This document shows positions 44,501 through 53,781 of a stretch of DNA of 64,000 nt, in pieces. The translations under genes were made by a program, and so were the position numbers. The stretch covers positions 13,524,001 to 13,588,000 of the forward strand of contig NC_091671.1 of the NCBI RefSeq assembly GCF_042453785.1. Reading direction: 5' to 3'. The stretch is from Malus domestica. Lineage: Eukaryota > Streptophyta > Magnoliopsida > Rosales > Rosaceae. Positions within the stretch are counted from its first letter, which is position 1. Each line of letters starts with the position of its first letter. Below the pieces are notes generated by a model that saw nothing but the letters and a program-made list of their open reading frames with translations, ran no database searches and was not told where the DNA came from.

Positions 44501-45420
44501 AACACTACGCAACTATTCCTCACTCCCCTCCCGAGCCGCTCACTTCTATGATCAACCTTTGGCCCTTGGCCCAATGGGGACTTGATTTGATCGGCCCAAT
44601 GCCTGCAGGGAAGGGCAAGGTTCGCTATGCAATCGTTGCAGTTGACTACTTCACAAAGTGGGCCGAAGTAGAACCCTTGGCAACCATTACTGAGGTAAAA
44701 ATAGAAGACTTCGTATGGAAGAAAATCCTTTGCAGATTCGGCATTCCCAATGCGATAGTCACTGACAACGGGCGACAGTTTGACAACAATAAGTTTAGGA
44801 TGTTCTGCTCTAAGTTCAACATCAACTTATGTTTTGCCTTCCCAGCTCATCCCCAGTCTAATGGACAAGTTGAAGCCATCAACAAAATAATCAAGCGAAC
44901 TTTGAAAACCAGCTTGGACAAGGCTAAAGGTTGTTGGCCAGAATTTGTACCCCAAGTTCTTTGGTCATACCGCACTTCGTATCGGACATCAACAGGAGAA
45001 ACCCCATTCTCACTTGCCTTTGGTACAGAGGCAGTTGTCCCAGTTGAGCTTGAGCAAGCAACGTTCCTAGTCCAGAACTACATGTAAAGCGAAAATGACA
45101 AACAACTTACCCTCAACTTAGATCTAGTCGAGGAACACAGAAACCAGGCTCACTTGAGGAATGTCGCTTACAAGCAGCGCATCTCCAACTACTATGACTC
45201 AAGGTTCAAACCTCGTTCTGTCAAAGTTGGGGACTGGGTATTGAAGAAAAGATTACTCTGCGACAGAGTCCCGAGTGAAGGAACACTTAGTCCAAACTGG
45301 GATGGACCTTTTGAAGTTGTTGGCATCAGTCGCCCTGGCTCCTACAAGCTTAGAAGCTCCGATGGCAAGACCATTGGCCATCTATGGAACGCTGATCATT
45401 TGAAGTACTATTACAAGTAA
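41587..45420 (+). pseudogene. pol of the Tat-like element: PR, RT, RNase H, integrase
   Basis: Protease (41587-41980) shows ILVDMGASVNIMF, where the usual D(T/S)GA active site reads DMGA. Reverse transcriptase (42397-43254) has WRMCVDYTDLNKGCPND, FMDAYSGYNQI, MPFGLKNAGSTYQRL and the catalytic YVDD. RNase H (43260-44180) is in pieces with LYVDGSSNQQGCGAGLVL and SNNEAEYEALIAGL. Integrase (44209-45420) keeps the HHCC finger (HEGVCGDHVG..CDKCQHYA) and D, D, E motifs (WGLDLIGP, TDNGRQFDN, AHPQSNGQVEAINKI). Protease, RT and integrase share one frame with in-frame stops, including TAA at 45085-45087; RNase H is frameshifted. Confidence 0.9.
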
Positions 45421-45746
45421 ACTCACATTGTACAAGTGTTAAGCTTTAGTCGTTCGGCATCCTATGTAACGAAGACTATTTGGCATGAATTCAATAAAGA
45501 GGTGATTTAGACAACTCGGTCCTAATCTTCTTACATTCCTAGCAATGAAACACTCAGGTTCAAAGCTTCAACATGAAACAAAGTCTAAGTATATGTCAAC
45601 AAGACTATACAAATAAACGAACAGCTTCACAATATATTCGTTCAATCATACATTCCAACACATTCATACATAAGCCAACTGTGCTTTGAAAGGGTTTGCA
45701 TACTTTGTGTCATTCGACACTTGCTACAATGTGCCTAGACACCTTG

Positions 45747-46375
45747 CCCTTATTCTCACCAACCAGGTGATGAAATGTACAACCCATACCCTTCTTCATG
45801 CCATCAACCAGGTAATGAAATGTATAACTCGTACTTTCTTTCATGCTACCAACTAGGTGATGAAATGTATAACCCGTACTCTAATATCATTTGGCAACTT
45901 GCCACTCATGCCACTAACTAGGTGAAGAAGGAACTCATCTTCATGCCACCAACCAGGTGATGAAGGAACTCATCTTCATGCTACCAACCAGGTGATGAAA
46001 TGTATAACCCGTACTCTCCTTCATGCCACCAACCAGGTGATGAAATGTACAACCCGTACTCTAATATCATTTGGCAACTTGCCACTCATGCCACCAACCA
46101 GGTGAAGAAGGAACTCATCTTCATGTCACCAACCAGGTGATGAAATGTACAACCCGTAATCTCCTTCATGCCACCAACCAGGTGATGAAATGTATAACCC
46201 GTACTCTAATATCATTTGGCAACTTGCCATTCATGCCACCAACCAGGTGAAGAATGAACTCAAACTTGTGCCACCAACCAGGTGATGAAATGTGATGAAA
46301 GGTGATAAAGGAACTCACCTTCGTACCACCAACCAAGTGATAAAAGCAACTCACCATTCATTCCACCTACCAAAA
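45747..46375. repeat. Minisatellite after integrase
   Basis: Repeated blocks ATGCCACCAACCAGGTGATG and AAATGTATAACCCGTACTC occur roughly every 60 bp. They are organised into longer units (about 180 bp) that include AATATCATTTGGCAACTTGC. About ten short blocks are present, with substitutions. Confidence 0.85.
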
Positions 46376-46620
46376 GACGAGTGGTACAACTTGTACATAT
46401 GAACTCCTAGCATTCACAAATAATAAAAAACCCTCAAGCTTGACAACTCAACTAGGGGAGCACTTATACCCAACAAGAGTTATAGTCGCCAACAAAGTCT
46501 TATTACAAGCCAACAACAACGTCAGTGCATAGCATACGAAGATCAAGCTATTCAGCCCTCTTACATCTGCTTCAGACATTTCCCCTCTGTAACAATGCAA
46601 AAACTACAACTCGTAGAAAG

Positions 46621-47190
46621 CTTCACACACTCTTGATCAAGACAGTGTGAAGCAAAACCAATTTATGGTGCCAACAAGAGCTTCATTAAAGGAGTTCAAC
46701 CACAATGCTCAAAAGCTTCACACACTCTTGATCAAGATAATGTGAAGCAAAACCAATTTATGGTGCCAACAAAGGCTTCATCAAAGGAGTTCAACAATAA
46801 TTCTCAAAAGCTTCACACACTCTTGATCAAGACAGTGTGAAGCAAAACCAATTTATGGTGCCAACAAGAGCTTCATCAATGGAGGGCAACCACAATTCTC
46901 AAAAGCTTCATACACTCTTGATCAAGATAGTGTGAAGCAAAACCAATTTATGGTGCCAACAAAAGCTTTATCAAAGGAGTTCAACCACAATTCTCAAAAG
47001 CTTCACACACTCTTGATCAAGACAGTGTGAAGCAAAACCAATTTATGGCGCCAACTAGAGCTTCATCAATGGAGGGCAACCACAATTCTCAAAAGCTTCA
47101 CACACTCTTGATCAAGACAATGTGAAGAAAAACCAATTTATGGTGCCAACAAGCGCTTCATCAATGGAGGGCAACTACAATTCTCAAACC
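46621..47190. repeat. 95-bp tandem array with a palindrome in each unit
   Basis: Six units start CTTCACACACTCTTGATC at 46621, 46715, 46811, 46906, 47001 and 47096 (periods 94-96). Each contains a near-perfect 32-bp inverted repeat: CTTCACAC...TCTTGATCAAGA...GTGTGAAG with only two unpaired positions. A transcript from either strand could fold six successive hairpins. Confidence 0.88.
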
Positions 47191-47393
47191 TTCGAAGCAA
47201 ATTCAAGACTGTTCGAAGAAAATTCAATTTATATGGTTCATCCAAACCTTCGACTACTACAAGGTGTGGCTTGCATCACAATCTCTTGCTCAACAGTGTG
47301 GAAGTAAAATTTGCATATGTTGTCTCTCCCACATTTTCAAATTTCTAGTTTCCAAAAAAAAAAAAAAGGGGAAATCCAACAAAAGCTTCATCA

Positions 47394-48330
47394 ATGGAGG
47401 ACAACTACAAATTCTCAAAAGTTTCACACTATCTTGATCAAGATAGTGTGAAGCAAAATCAATTCATGATACCCAACAAAAGCTTCAACTCCAAAGTTTC
47501 ACCTACTAAGATTCAACTCCAAAGCTTCACCTACAAAAGCTTCACCTACAAAAGCTTCACTCATAAAAGCTTCACCCATAAAAGCTTCACCCACAATAGC
47601 TTCACCTACAAAAGCTTCACCCATAAAAGCTTCACCCACAAAAGCTTCACCTACCACAAAAGTTTCACCCACAAAAGCTTCACCCACCACAAAAGCTTCA
47701 CCCATAAAAGCTTCACTAACAAAAACTTCATCAATGAAGGACAACTACAAATTCTCAAAAGCTTCACACTATCTTAATCAAGATAGTGTGAAGCAAAATC
47801 AATTCATGGTACCCAACAAAAGCTTCAACTCCAAAGCTTCACCTACAAAGCTTCAACTCCAAAGCTTCATCTACAAAGTTTCAACTCCAAAGCTTCACCT
47901 ACAAAAGCTTCACCCACAAAAGCTTCATCTACAAAAGCTTCACCTACAAAAGCTTCACCCATAAAAGCTTCACCCACCACAAAAGTTTCACCCACAAAAG
48001 CTTCACCCACCACAAAAGCTTCACCAACAAAAGCTTCACCCACCACAAAAGCTTCCCCCACAAAAACTTCACCCACAAAAGCTTCCCCCACCACAAAAGC
48101 TTCACCCACAACGAAAGCTTCACCCACAAAAGCTTCACCCACCACAAAAGCTTCGCCAACCACAAAAGCTTCACCAACAAAAGCTTCACCCACCACAAAA
48201 GCTTCACCTACAAAAGCTTCAACACAAAAGCTTCACCTATAAAAGCTTCACACTATCTTGATCAGGATAGTGTGAAGCAAAATCAATTCATGGTATCCAA
48301 TAAAGCTTCAACCTACAAAGCTTCACCTAT
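47394..48330. repeat. AAGCTTCACC short-unit array with palindrome spacers
   Basis: Dozens of 15-18-bp units of the form AAAAGCTTCACCCACA fill 47515-47740 and 47820-48245. Three copies of a 30-34-bp palindrome separate them: 47423-47452 (perfect), about 47761-47794 and about 48245-48278 (one mismatch each). The palindrome is the same sequence family as in the 95-bp array. The array is open on both strands only because most units are multiples of three. Confidence 0.88.
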
Positions 48331-48339
48331 AAAGCTTAA

Positions 48340-48450
48340 AATATAAATATATATATATATATATTTTTTTTTTTTGGAAATTCGAAAATTCAAAAAATAA
48401 AATTCAAAATTAAAAAAAAAAAATCGAAAATTCAAAAAAAAAAAAAAATT
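48340..48450. repeat. Low-complexity A/T tract
   Basis: Alternating TATATA, poly-T and poly-A runs with AAAATTCAAAA motifs separate the minisatellites from the distal module of the element. Confidence 0.8.
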
Positions 48451-48651
48451 CCTAGGCCTCATTTTCTTTGGGCCTAACAACTTTCATAACAAATATATAT
48501 GAAGGAGAAGTTTTGGGCTACCATTTAGAAAGGAAAATGGTGAAGTTTTGTTACTTTGGAAACTTGGCTACTAGCAAGACACCTCATTCGTCAACTCCCT
48601 CGACCGGAGACTTGGGGGACTCCTACCATATGCTACTGCACCTTGATACTC

Positions 48652-48744
48652 GGAAGTCTCACGACTACTCAGTGACTTGGATTTTTTCAAGTCTCCAACC
48701 GAGAAGTTTTCCTCATTCGGGAAATTAAGGGAGCACTACCTCAA
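48652..48744 (+). repeat. Internal copy of the PPT-proximal block
   Basis: About 90 bp (GAAGTCTCACGACTACTCAG...TTAAGGGAGCACT) resemble 51660-51745, which directly precedes the 3' LTR. The two direct copies bracket the 3-kb module with the antisense ORF. The gypsy fragment at 16577 starts inside this block. Confidence 0.75.
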
Positions 48745-48911
48745 CCTACATGCTTCACTCACAAAGCTTCAACATACAAGCTTCAACAAAAGGAAAAATT
48801 CAAAGAACTTAGTGAAGAAGGCCTTGGTGTATTTAACACAATACGTTAAAATGAAGCAAAACTTGTTTATTGATATCTTTGATAAGTTACAAATGTGTAC
48901 ATATACATGAA

Positions 48912-49715
48912 TCAAAATAAACAAACAAGAGGCCACAAAGGTTGCTCATGAGAAGTCTCAGCAGTCGGCAGAGCCCCAGAAAGTGGAGGCTCCAGAGGAT
49001 GATTATTCGGAGCCTCAGTACTAGGCAGAACCCCAGAAGAAGGTGGCACCGAAGGTTGATCATTTGGAGCTTCATTACGCGATACAGCCCCAGAAGACGA
49101 ATGCAATAAATGCCTTTGGAACAAACCCACAAACATCTGATGATCAAGTAAAATCTGACCATCAGATTCCTACAACTGGTCGAGCTTCCTCTTCATGTTT
49201 GTAGCATAGTCATGTGCGAGCCTGTGCAACTGTTTATTCTCATGTTTGAGCCCTCTGATCTCCTGTTTGAGACTTATCACTTCAGCTGCCAATGATTCAA
49301 CTTGGCGGGTTCGAGCAAATAGGCGTTGGGCCATATTAGACACAGAACCTGCACACTGAACACTGAGAGCTAGAGAATCCTTAATAGCCAACTCATCAGA
49401 CCGTTTAGAAAGTAGTCTATTATCTTTTGGAGTGAGAAGGTTCATGGCCACCACCACAGCGGTCATATCATTCTTCATTACAGAGTCCCCAACGGTAAGA
49501 GGACCGGTAAGGGATAAAAAGGATGGGTACCATATGTTGTCTTGAGAAGGCATGGCTACCTCTTCACCAAAGTTTAAGTCAAAATGACGGTCGAATGTGT
49601 AAGACATTCTCAAAAATGATGAAGGAGAAATGAGGTGCAATAAATCTCTGAAGTACAAAAATAAAGGGAAAATTCCTACAAGCAATAACTCTCTGAATGT
49701 ACTTCTTGCACACAA
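48912..49715 (-). pseudogene. Antisense ORF of the Tat-like element (copy 2, one stop)
   Basis: This is the homologue of 16846-17520. The frame starts in 49715, with the conserved part beginning at FDRHFDLNFGEE, and runs through the coiled coil (QRLFARTRQVESLAAEV) to KRKLDQ. A TAG at 49170-49172 interrupts it; the same frame then continues with LLDHQMFVGLFQRHLL and the proline-rich tail (EAPNDQPSVPPSSG) to 48912. Without that stop the protein would be the same length class as copy 1. Most core differences from copy 1 are synonymous. It is transcribed, if at all, against the element's own genomic RNA. Confidence 0.75.
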
Positions 49716-50040
49716 TTGATGCCCTTATAAAAGAAAGGGCAACATAGCCGTTGGTTCAAAAATCGAAGAGGCACCACTATTCGGATTTCGAAGAGGCACC
49801 ACTCTCCACACGTAACATTAGCTTCTCGGGTACCACAGATAACTTTGCCAAAGATCTCTGACAAAGTTTAGACACATAAATTTTGAAGGTCCAGCTACCC
49901 TACTATTACCCACAAGGGTAAAGGAATAACACCATTGGTTGATAATTGGAAAGTCCCTATATGTGTCAACCTCTATGCTTCGTGACAAGGTAGACTGGTA
50001 AAAATGCTCAACCTTTACTCACATTCGAGAAAACACTTCC

Positions 50041-50430
50041 AACAGGATTACTTGCTCAAAAATCGAAGAGGCACCGCCCTCCGAATCTCAAGAGCCAGAC
50101 TCACAACATGATTGTTTTCTCAAAAATCGAAGAGGCACCGCTCTCCGAATCTCGAGAGCTAGACTCCTAACTGGATTGCTTTCTCAAAAATCGAAGAGGC
50201 ACCGCTTTTCGAATCTCGAAAGCCGGACTCCCAATAGGATTGCTTTCTCAAAAATCGAAAAGGCACCACTCTCCGAATCTTAAGAGCCAGACTCACAACA
50301 GGATTGCTTTCTCAAAAATTGAAGAGGCACCGCTCTCCGAATCTCGAGAGCCAGGTTCCCGACATGATTGCTTGCTTGAAAATTGAAGATGCACCGCTCT
50401 CTGAACTTCGAGAGCCAGATTTCCTTGGAT
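50041..50430. repeat. 63-bp minisatellite, about 6 units
   Basis: Units of about 62-63 bp share AAAAATCGAAGAGGCACCGC and TCTCCGAATCTCGAGAGCC, each with a GCTCTC/GAGAGC inverted repeat. It lies upstream of the antisense ORF in the antisense direction, in the place a promoter would be. Copy 1 of the family has four units. Confidence 0.8.
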
Positions 50431-51742
50431 AAAGCTTATCTGTAATCTTCACACACAACATCAGCTTTCCAGATACCACAGACCACTTTTTCAAAGTGCT
50501 CTGACAAAGTTAAAACACGTGAATCTTGCAGCTCCCACTACATTGCTATGACCGAGAAAGGTAAAGGAACAGCGTTACCACTCGTTGTTGGGACAATTCC
50601 TATATATATCAACCTTCATCCTCCATAGCCAGGCATACCTGCAAATAAAAAAAAATGCTCAATTTTTCTTCACATTCGAGAGGGCACTCTCAGCAGAGTC
50701 TCTCGAAATACTCAGCTTATTTTCCCCCTGATAATACCTCTGCAAACAAGCCACACCAGAGCAAGAGTATCTCATATCATCATGGTTAAAAGCAAGAGTA
50801 TCTCATATCATGCTTTTTCCCTGTCTTTTCCTTTGGCCTTGTTCTTACCTGCAAGACAAAAAGAAAGAGAGCAATCAGTCAGCACTTGGAATCAAGCTTC
50901 TAGTCAGGAACTGACTGCTTAGAACCCCTTGCCTGATTACTTACCTGACATTGCTCTCGAGTACTCATCTTCAACATCTTATGCTTCCGGAGAAGATATC
51001 ACATTTGCCTGAGGAACATATAGAGCAAGTGAGAAGGATACAAGGAAGCATGTGGAGACAAACGTAACAGAACACCTGCCGATACATCTACTACTTTGTC
51101 AACAGCAAAAGTATTCCATATCATCAGGGTCGAATGTACTTTAGATTTGATGGACTTGTTTTGACCCTCAAATTCTTGAGTTGGCCTTATACTCTGGAAG
51201 AAACCAGAAAACACTCTTGCCCAGTTCAAGAATAAGCATGTGGAAAGTTACTTCTTCAAAAGCAAAAGTATCTCATATCATCTATTCTCCATTTGCTTCT
51301 CCTTATCCTTGTTGCTGTTTACGACACAAGGAGAAGGAGAATAATCAACCGGAAGCTGAAGTCGAACCTTCGATCCAGGTTGCTTGCTTGGAAGTCTGAT
51401 TGCTTACCTTTTTTGTTACCTCATTCGGCAAATTTCCTGGCTCGGCGACTTGGGGGAGTCCTATTATAGGGTTTGTATCGCACTTGACCAAGCCTGAAAC
51501 TATAAGTAAGCTTCAAGTGAAATTGATACATTACCTTGTGCATCTTCATTAGTTAAAGATACCACCCCTGGATGGAGAAAAAGTACTTCCAGAGAAGATG
51601 CCACATCTACATATGAGACATATAAGGCAAGTGAAAATGATACCACACTTCGGTACTTAGAAGTTTCGTGATTACTCAATGGCTTGGATCTTGCAAGTCC
51701 CCAACCGAGGAGCTTCCCTCACTCGGGAACTTAGGGGAGCAC

Positions 51743-52257
51743 TGTTTATATCATACTTGACCAATACTGAAACTACTGAGCACCGGTCAACGTTATACCG
51801 TCAAGGACCCAGAAAAGTTTCCCTCCAACCAGGAGGCCAATCATAGCGCGACACGTGTCGACATTAGAAGCCAATCATAGCGCGACACATGTCAACATCA
51901 GAAGCCAATCACAACACGACACGTGTCAATGTCAGAGTGAAACTAGAAACTCTCTTCTATAAATAGAGATCATTCTCTCACAATATTTCCGAATGTCATT
52001 TGTACTAAATCATTCACTAGTACACACAAAAGGAGAGCTTGAACCAATGTACTTGTGTAAACCCTTCAAAATTAATGAGAACTCCTCTACTCCGTGGACG
52101 TAGCCAATCTGGGTGAACCACGTACATCTTGTGTTTGCTTCCCTATCTCTATCCATTAACATACTTATCCACACTAGTGACCAGAGCAATCTAGAGAAGG
52201 TCACAAACTTAACACTTTCTATTGTACCAAAGTCCTCACTAATTTTGTGCATCAACA
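51743..52257 (+). repeat. 3' LTR of the Tat-like element (515 bp)
   Basis: Begins TGTTTATATCATAC, ends GTGCATCAACA and is followed by the target duplication CTAAT. It exceeds the 5' LTR by 34 bp, one extra CCAAT/ACGTG unit (about 51835-51935 holds three). Confidence 0.9.
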
Positions 52258-52262
52258 CTAAT

Positions 52263-53366
52263 AAATAATAAATGTGAACAAATAAATTAACAAAATATGA
52301 ACACAACGAATTAATATTTAAACTGACTTCTAGTGAATTTTCTGTGGTTCACTCAGTAAGAAGGTTTGGGATTGTAGAACCCCAAGGTTGAGCTCAAATT
52401 CATTCTCCATGGTCCATCTTTTGATAATTAATTATATATATATCTACTAATTAATAAAACACTCTTTGTCAACCAAAATTCTATGAAATTACCAGTTTAA
52501 CCCTCTAATTAAAACAGAACATGAATAAGAAATATGGGGTAGAAATGTAATTTCACACAACCAAATTTTGCTATTTTTTTTCAAAACATCACCTACATGT
52601 AATCCTAACATATCTCTAATTAAAAAAAATTAAAAAAATTAAAAACTTCTCGCTCTCACATTCTCTATCACTCTCTTCATCTCTCATTCTATTTCAAAAA
52701 CCAAAAACAAAAAATTTTCTCACACATTTTGTGTGTGCCCATATGCTAATGTATATAAAATTAATTAGTACACCCCAAAGCCCAACCCCCAAGGTTGAGC
52801 CCAAATTCATTTTTCATGATCCATTACTCTAATCACTATCTATAAAAAACAAAGCCTTATAAAGTGAAAGAACATTTTGGTAGTGATGACCAATGTAGGA
52901 CAATAAACTTTTTACTCAAAATTTTCAACAACATGTGTTTATGTGAAATTACGTTGGTAAATTTGAGCTCAAGGCTTCTGATATGAAAGTAAATTAATGT
53001 TTTTAATTACCGGAGCTACAAGCTGAACAATGTTAGCATTGTTGTGGCTATGCTAACTTTTCGTAGTTCCATTGTGAACCCCGAACCCTATCCAACCCTG
53101 TTGTTGTTGATAGTGATTAGTCAACTTTAGTCACGAGTTGCTTTACACCTGAGTTCCTAAACTAACAGACACAGTAGGCTTAGTAGGCAAATTAAGCCAG
53201 TATTTTTAAACAACACGTAGCCGGTGAGTGGCGACTGGTCTGATTCATGCCATCATTCTGGTAAGTGTAGCCAACAAACTACTACACCTGTACCAGATCC
53301 AACAAACATCTCATCAATAGGAACAGCCCGACCTAGCTATCTTGCTTAGGCATCACGGAATAATTT
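52263..53366. other. AT-rich intergenic sequence
   Basis: No gene was recognised. A block CCCAAGGTTGAGC(T/C)CAAATTCATT occurs at about 52380 and again at about 52787, showing a diverged local duplication. The rest is AT-rich. Confidence 0.4.
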
Positions 53367-53560
53367 AAAGAAAAGCTCCTGGTGTTTTAATTTGAGAACT
53401 TTAACGAAAAACTCTCGGTACTGTTCATTTTAACGAAAAATCACATTTTTACACTAAAAAATCAATCTTGGTACTATTCACTTTACCCTTTATTTTGTCC
53501 TTATCGTTAAAACTTAAAGTTTTCAAGTTCTTTTCATTAGTTTTCCTTAATTTAAATTGG
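53366..53560. repeat. MITE-like repeat
   Basis: About 190 bp from AAAGAAAAGCTCCTGG to TTTTCATTAGTTTTCCTT contain AACTTTAACGAAAAA and, inverted, CGTTAAAACTTAAAGTTTT. They also carry a repeated GGTACT(G/A)TTCA(T/C)TTTA block. The layout suggests a small DNA element; the ends are approximate and no target duplication was identified. Confidence 0.4.
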
Positions 53561-53781
53561 TTAAATTTCATTTTTGATCTTAGTAGTTCAGGTCAAATTT
53601 TACTCGAGTCTTTATGATTTTAGGGCAAATTTGTGACTGTAGTTTACTTAACGACACGTCTACTATTTTGTCAATTTAGATTGATGGAATTGGCACGTGA
53701 CGTGCACAAGATGGGGATTTCCATCTTTTTACCTTTTTAAATATATTAATTGGAAATCACCTTAAAATGTAAACACATAAG

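Larger units (their letters stand above)
38831..52257 (+). mobile_element. Complete Ty3/gypsy retrotransposon, Tat-like, 13.4 kb
   Basis: LTRs at 38831-39311 and 51743-52257 begin TGTTTATA and end CATCAACA. The element is flanked by the 5-bp target duplication CTAAT (38826-38830 and 52258-52262). The internal order is gag, protease, reverse transcriptase, RNase H, integrase, then about 6 kb of minisatellites, an antisense ORF and a purine-rich tract (TTAGGGGAG) before the 3' LTR. The integrase downstream of RNase H places it in Ty3/gypsy; the gag zinc-knuckle type and the long region after pol with an antisense ORF fit the Tat lineage. Stops and frameshifts throughout gag-pol make it inactive. 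The two LTRs differ at many positions and by one 34-bp unit, so the insertion is not very recent. Confidence 0.92.

Noticed and set aside
47394..47777. Open frame encoding repeated SFTHK/SFTYK units, and the opposite-strand GEAFV repeats
   Set aside because: It is the translation of a 15-18-bp minisatellite whose units are mostly multiples of three and lack stops; both strands are open, which argues against real coding.
45747..48330. CRISPR-like appearance of regularly spaced repeats
   Set aside because: The units are directly tandem or have non-unique spacers and lie inside a plant retrotransposon; no spacer diversity or cas genes.
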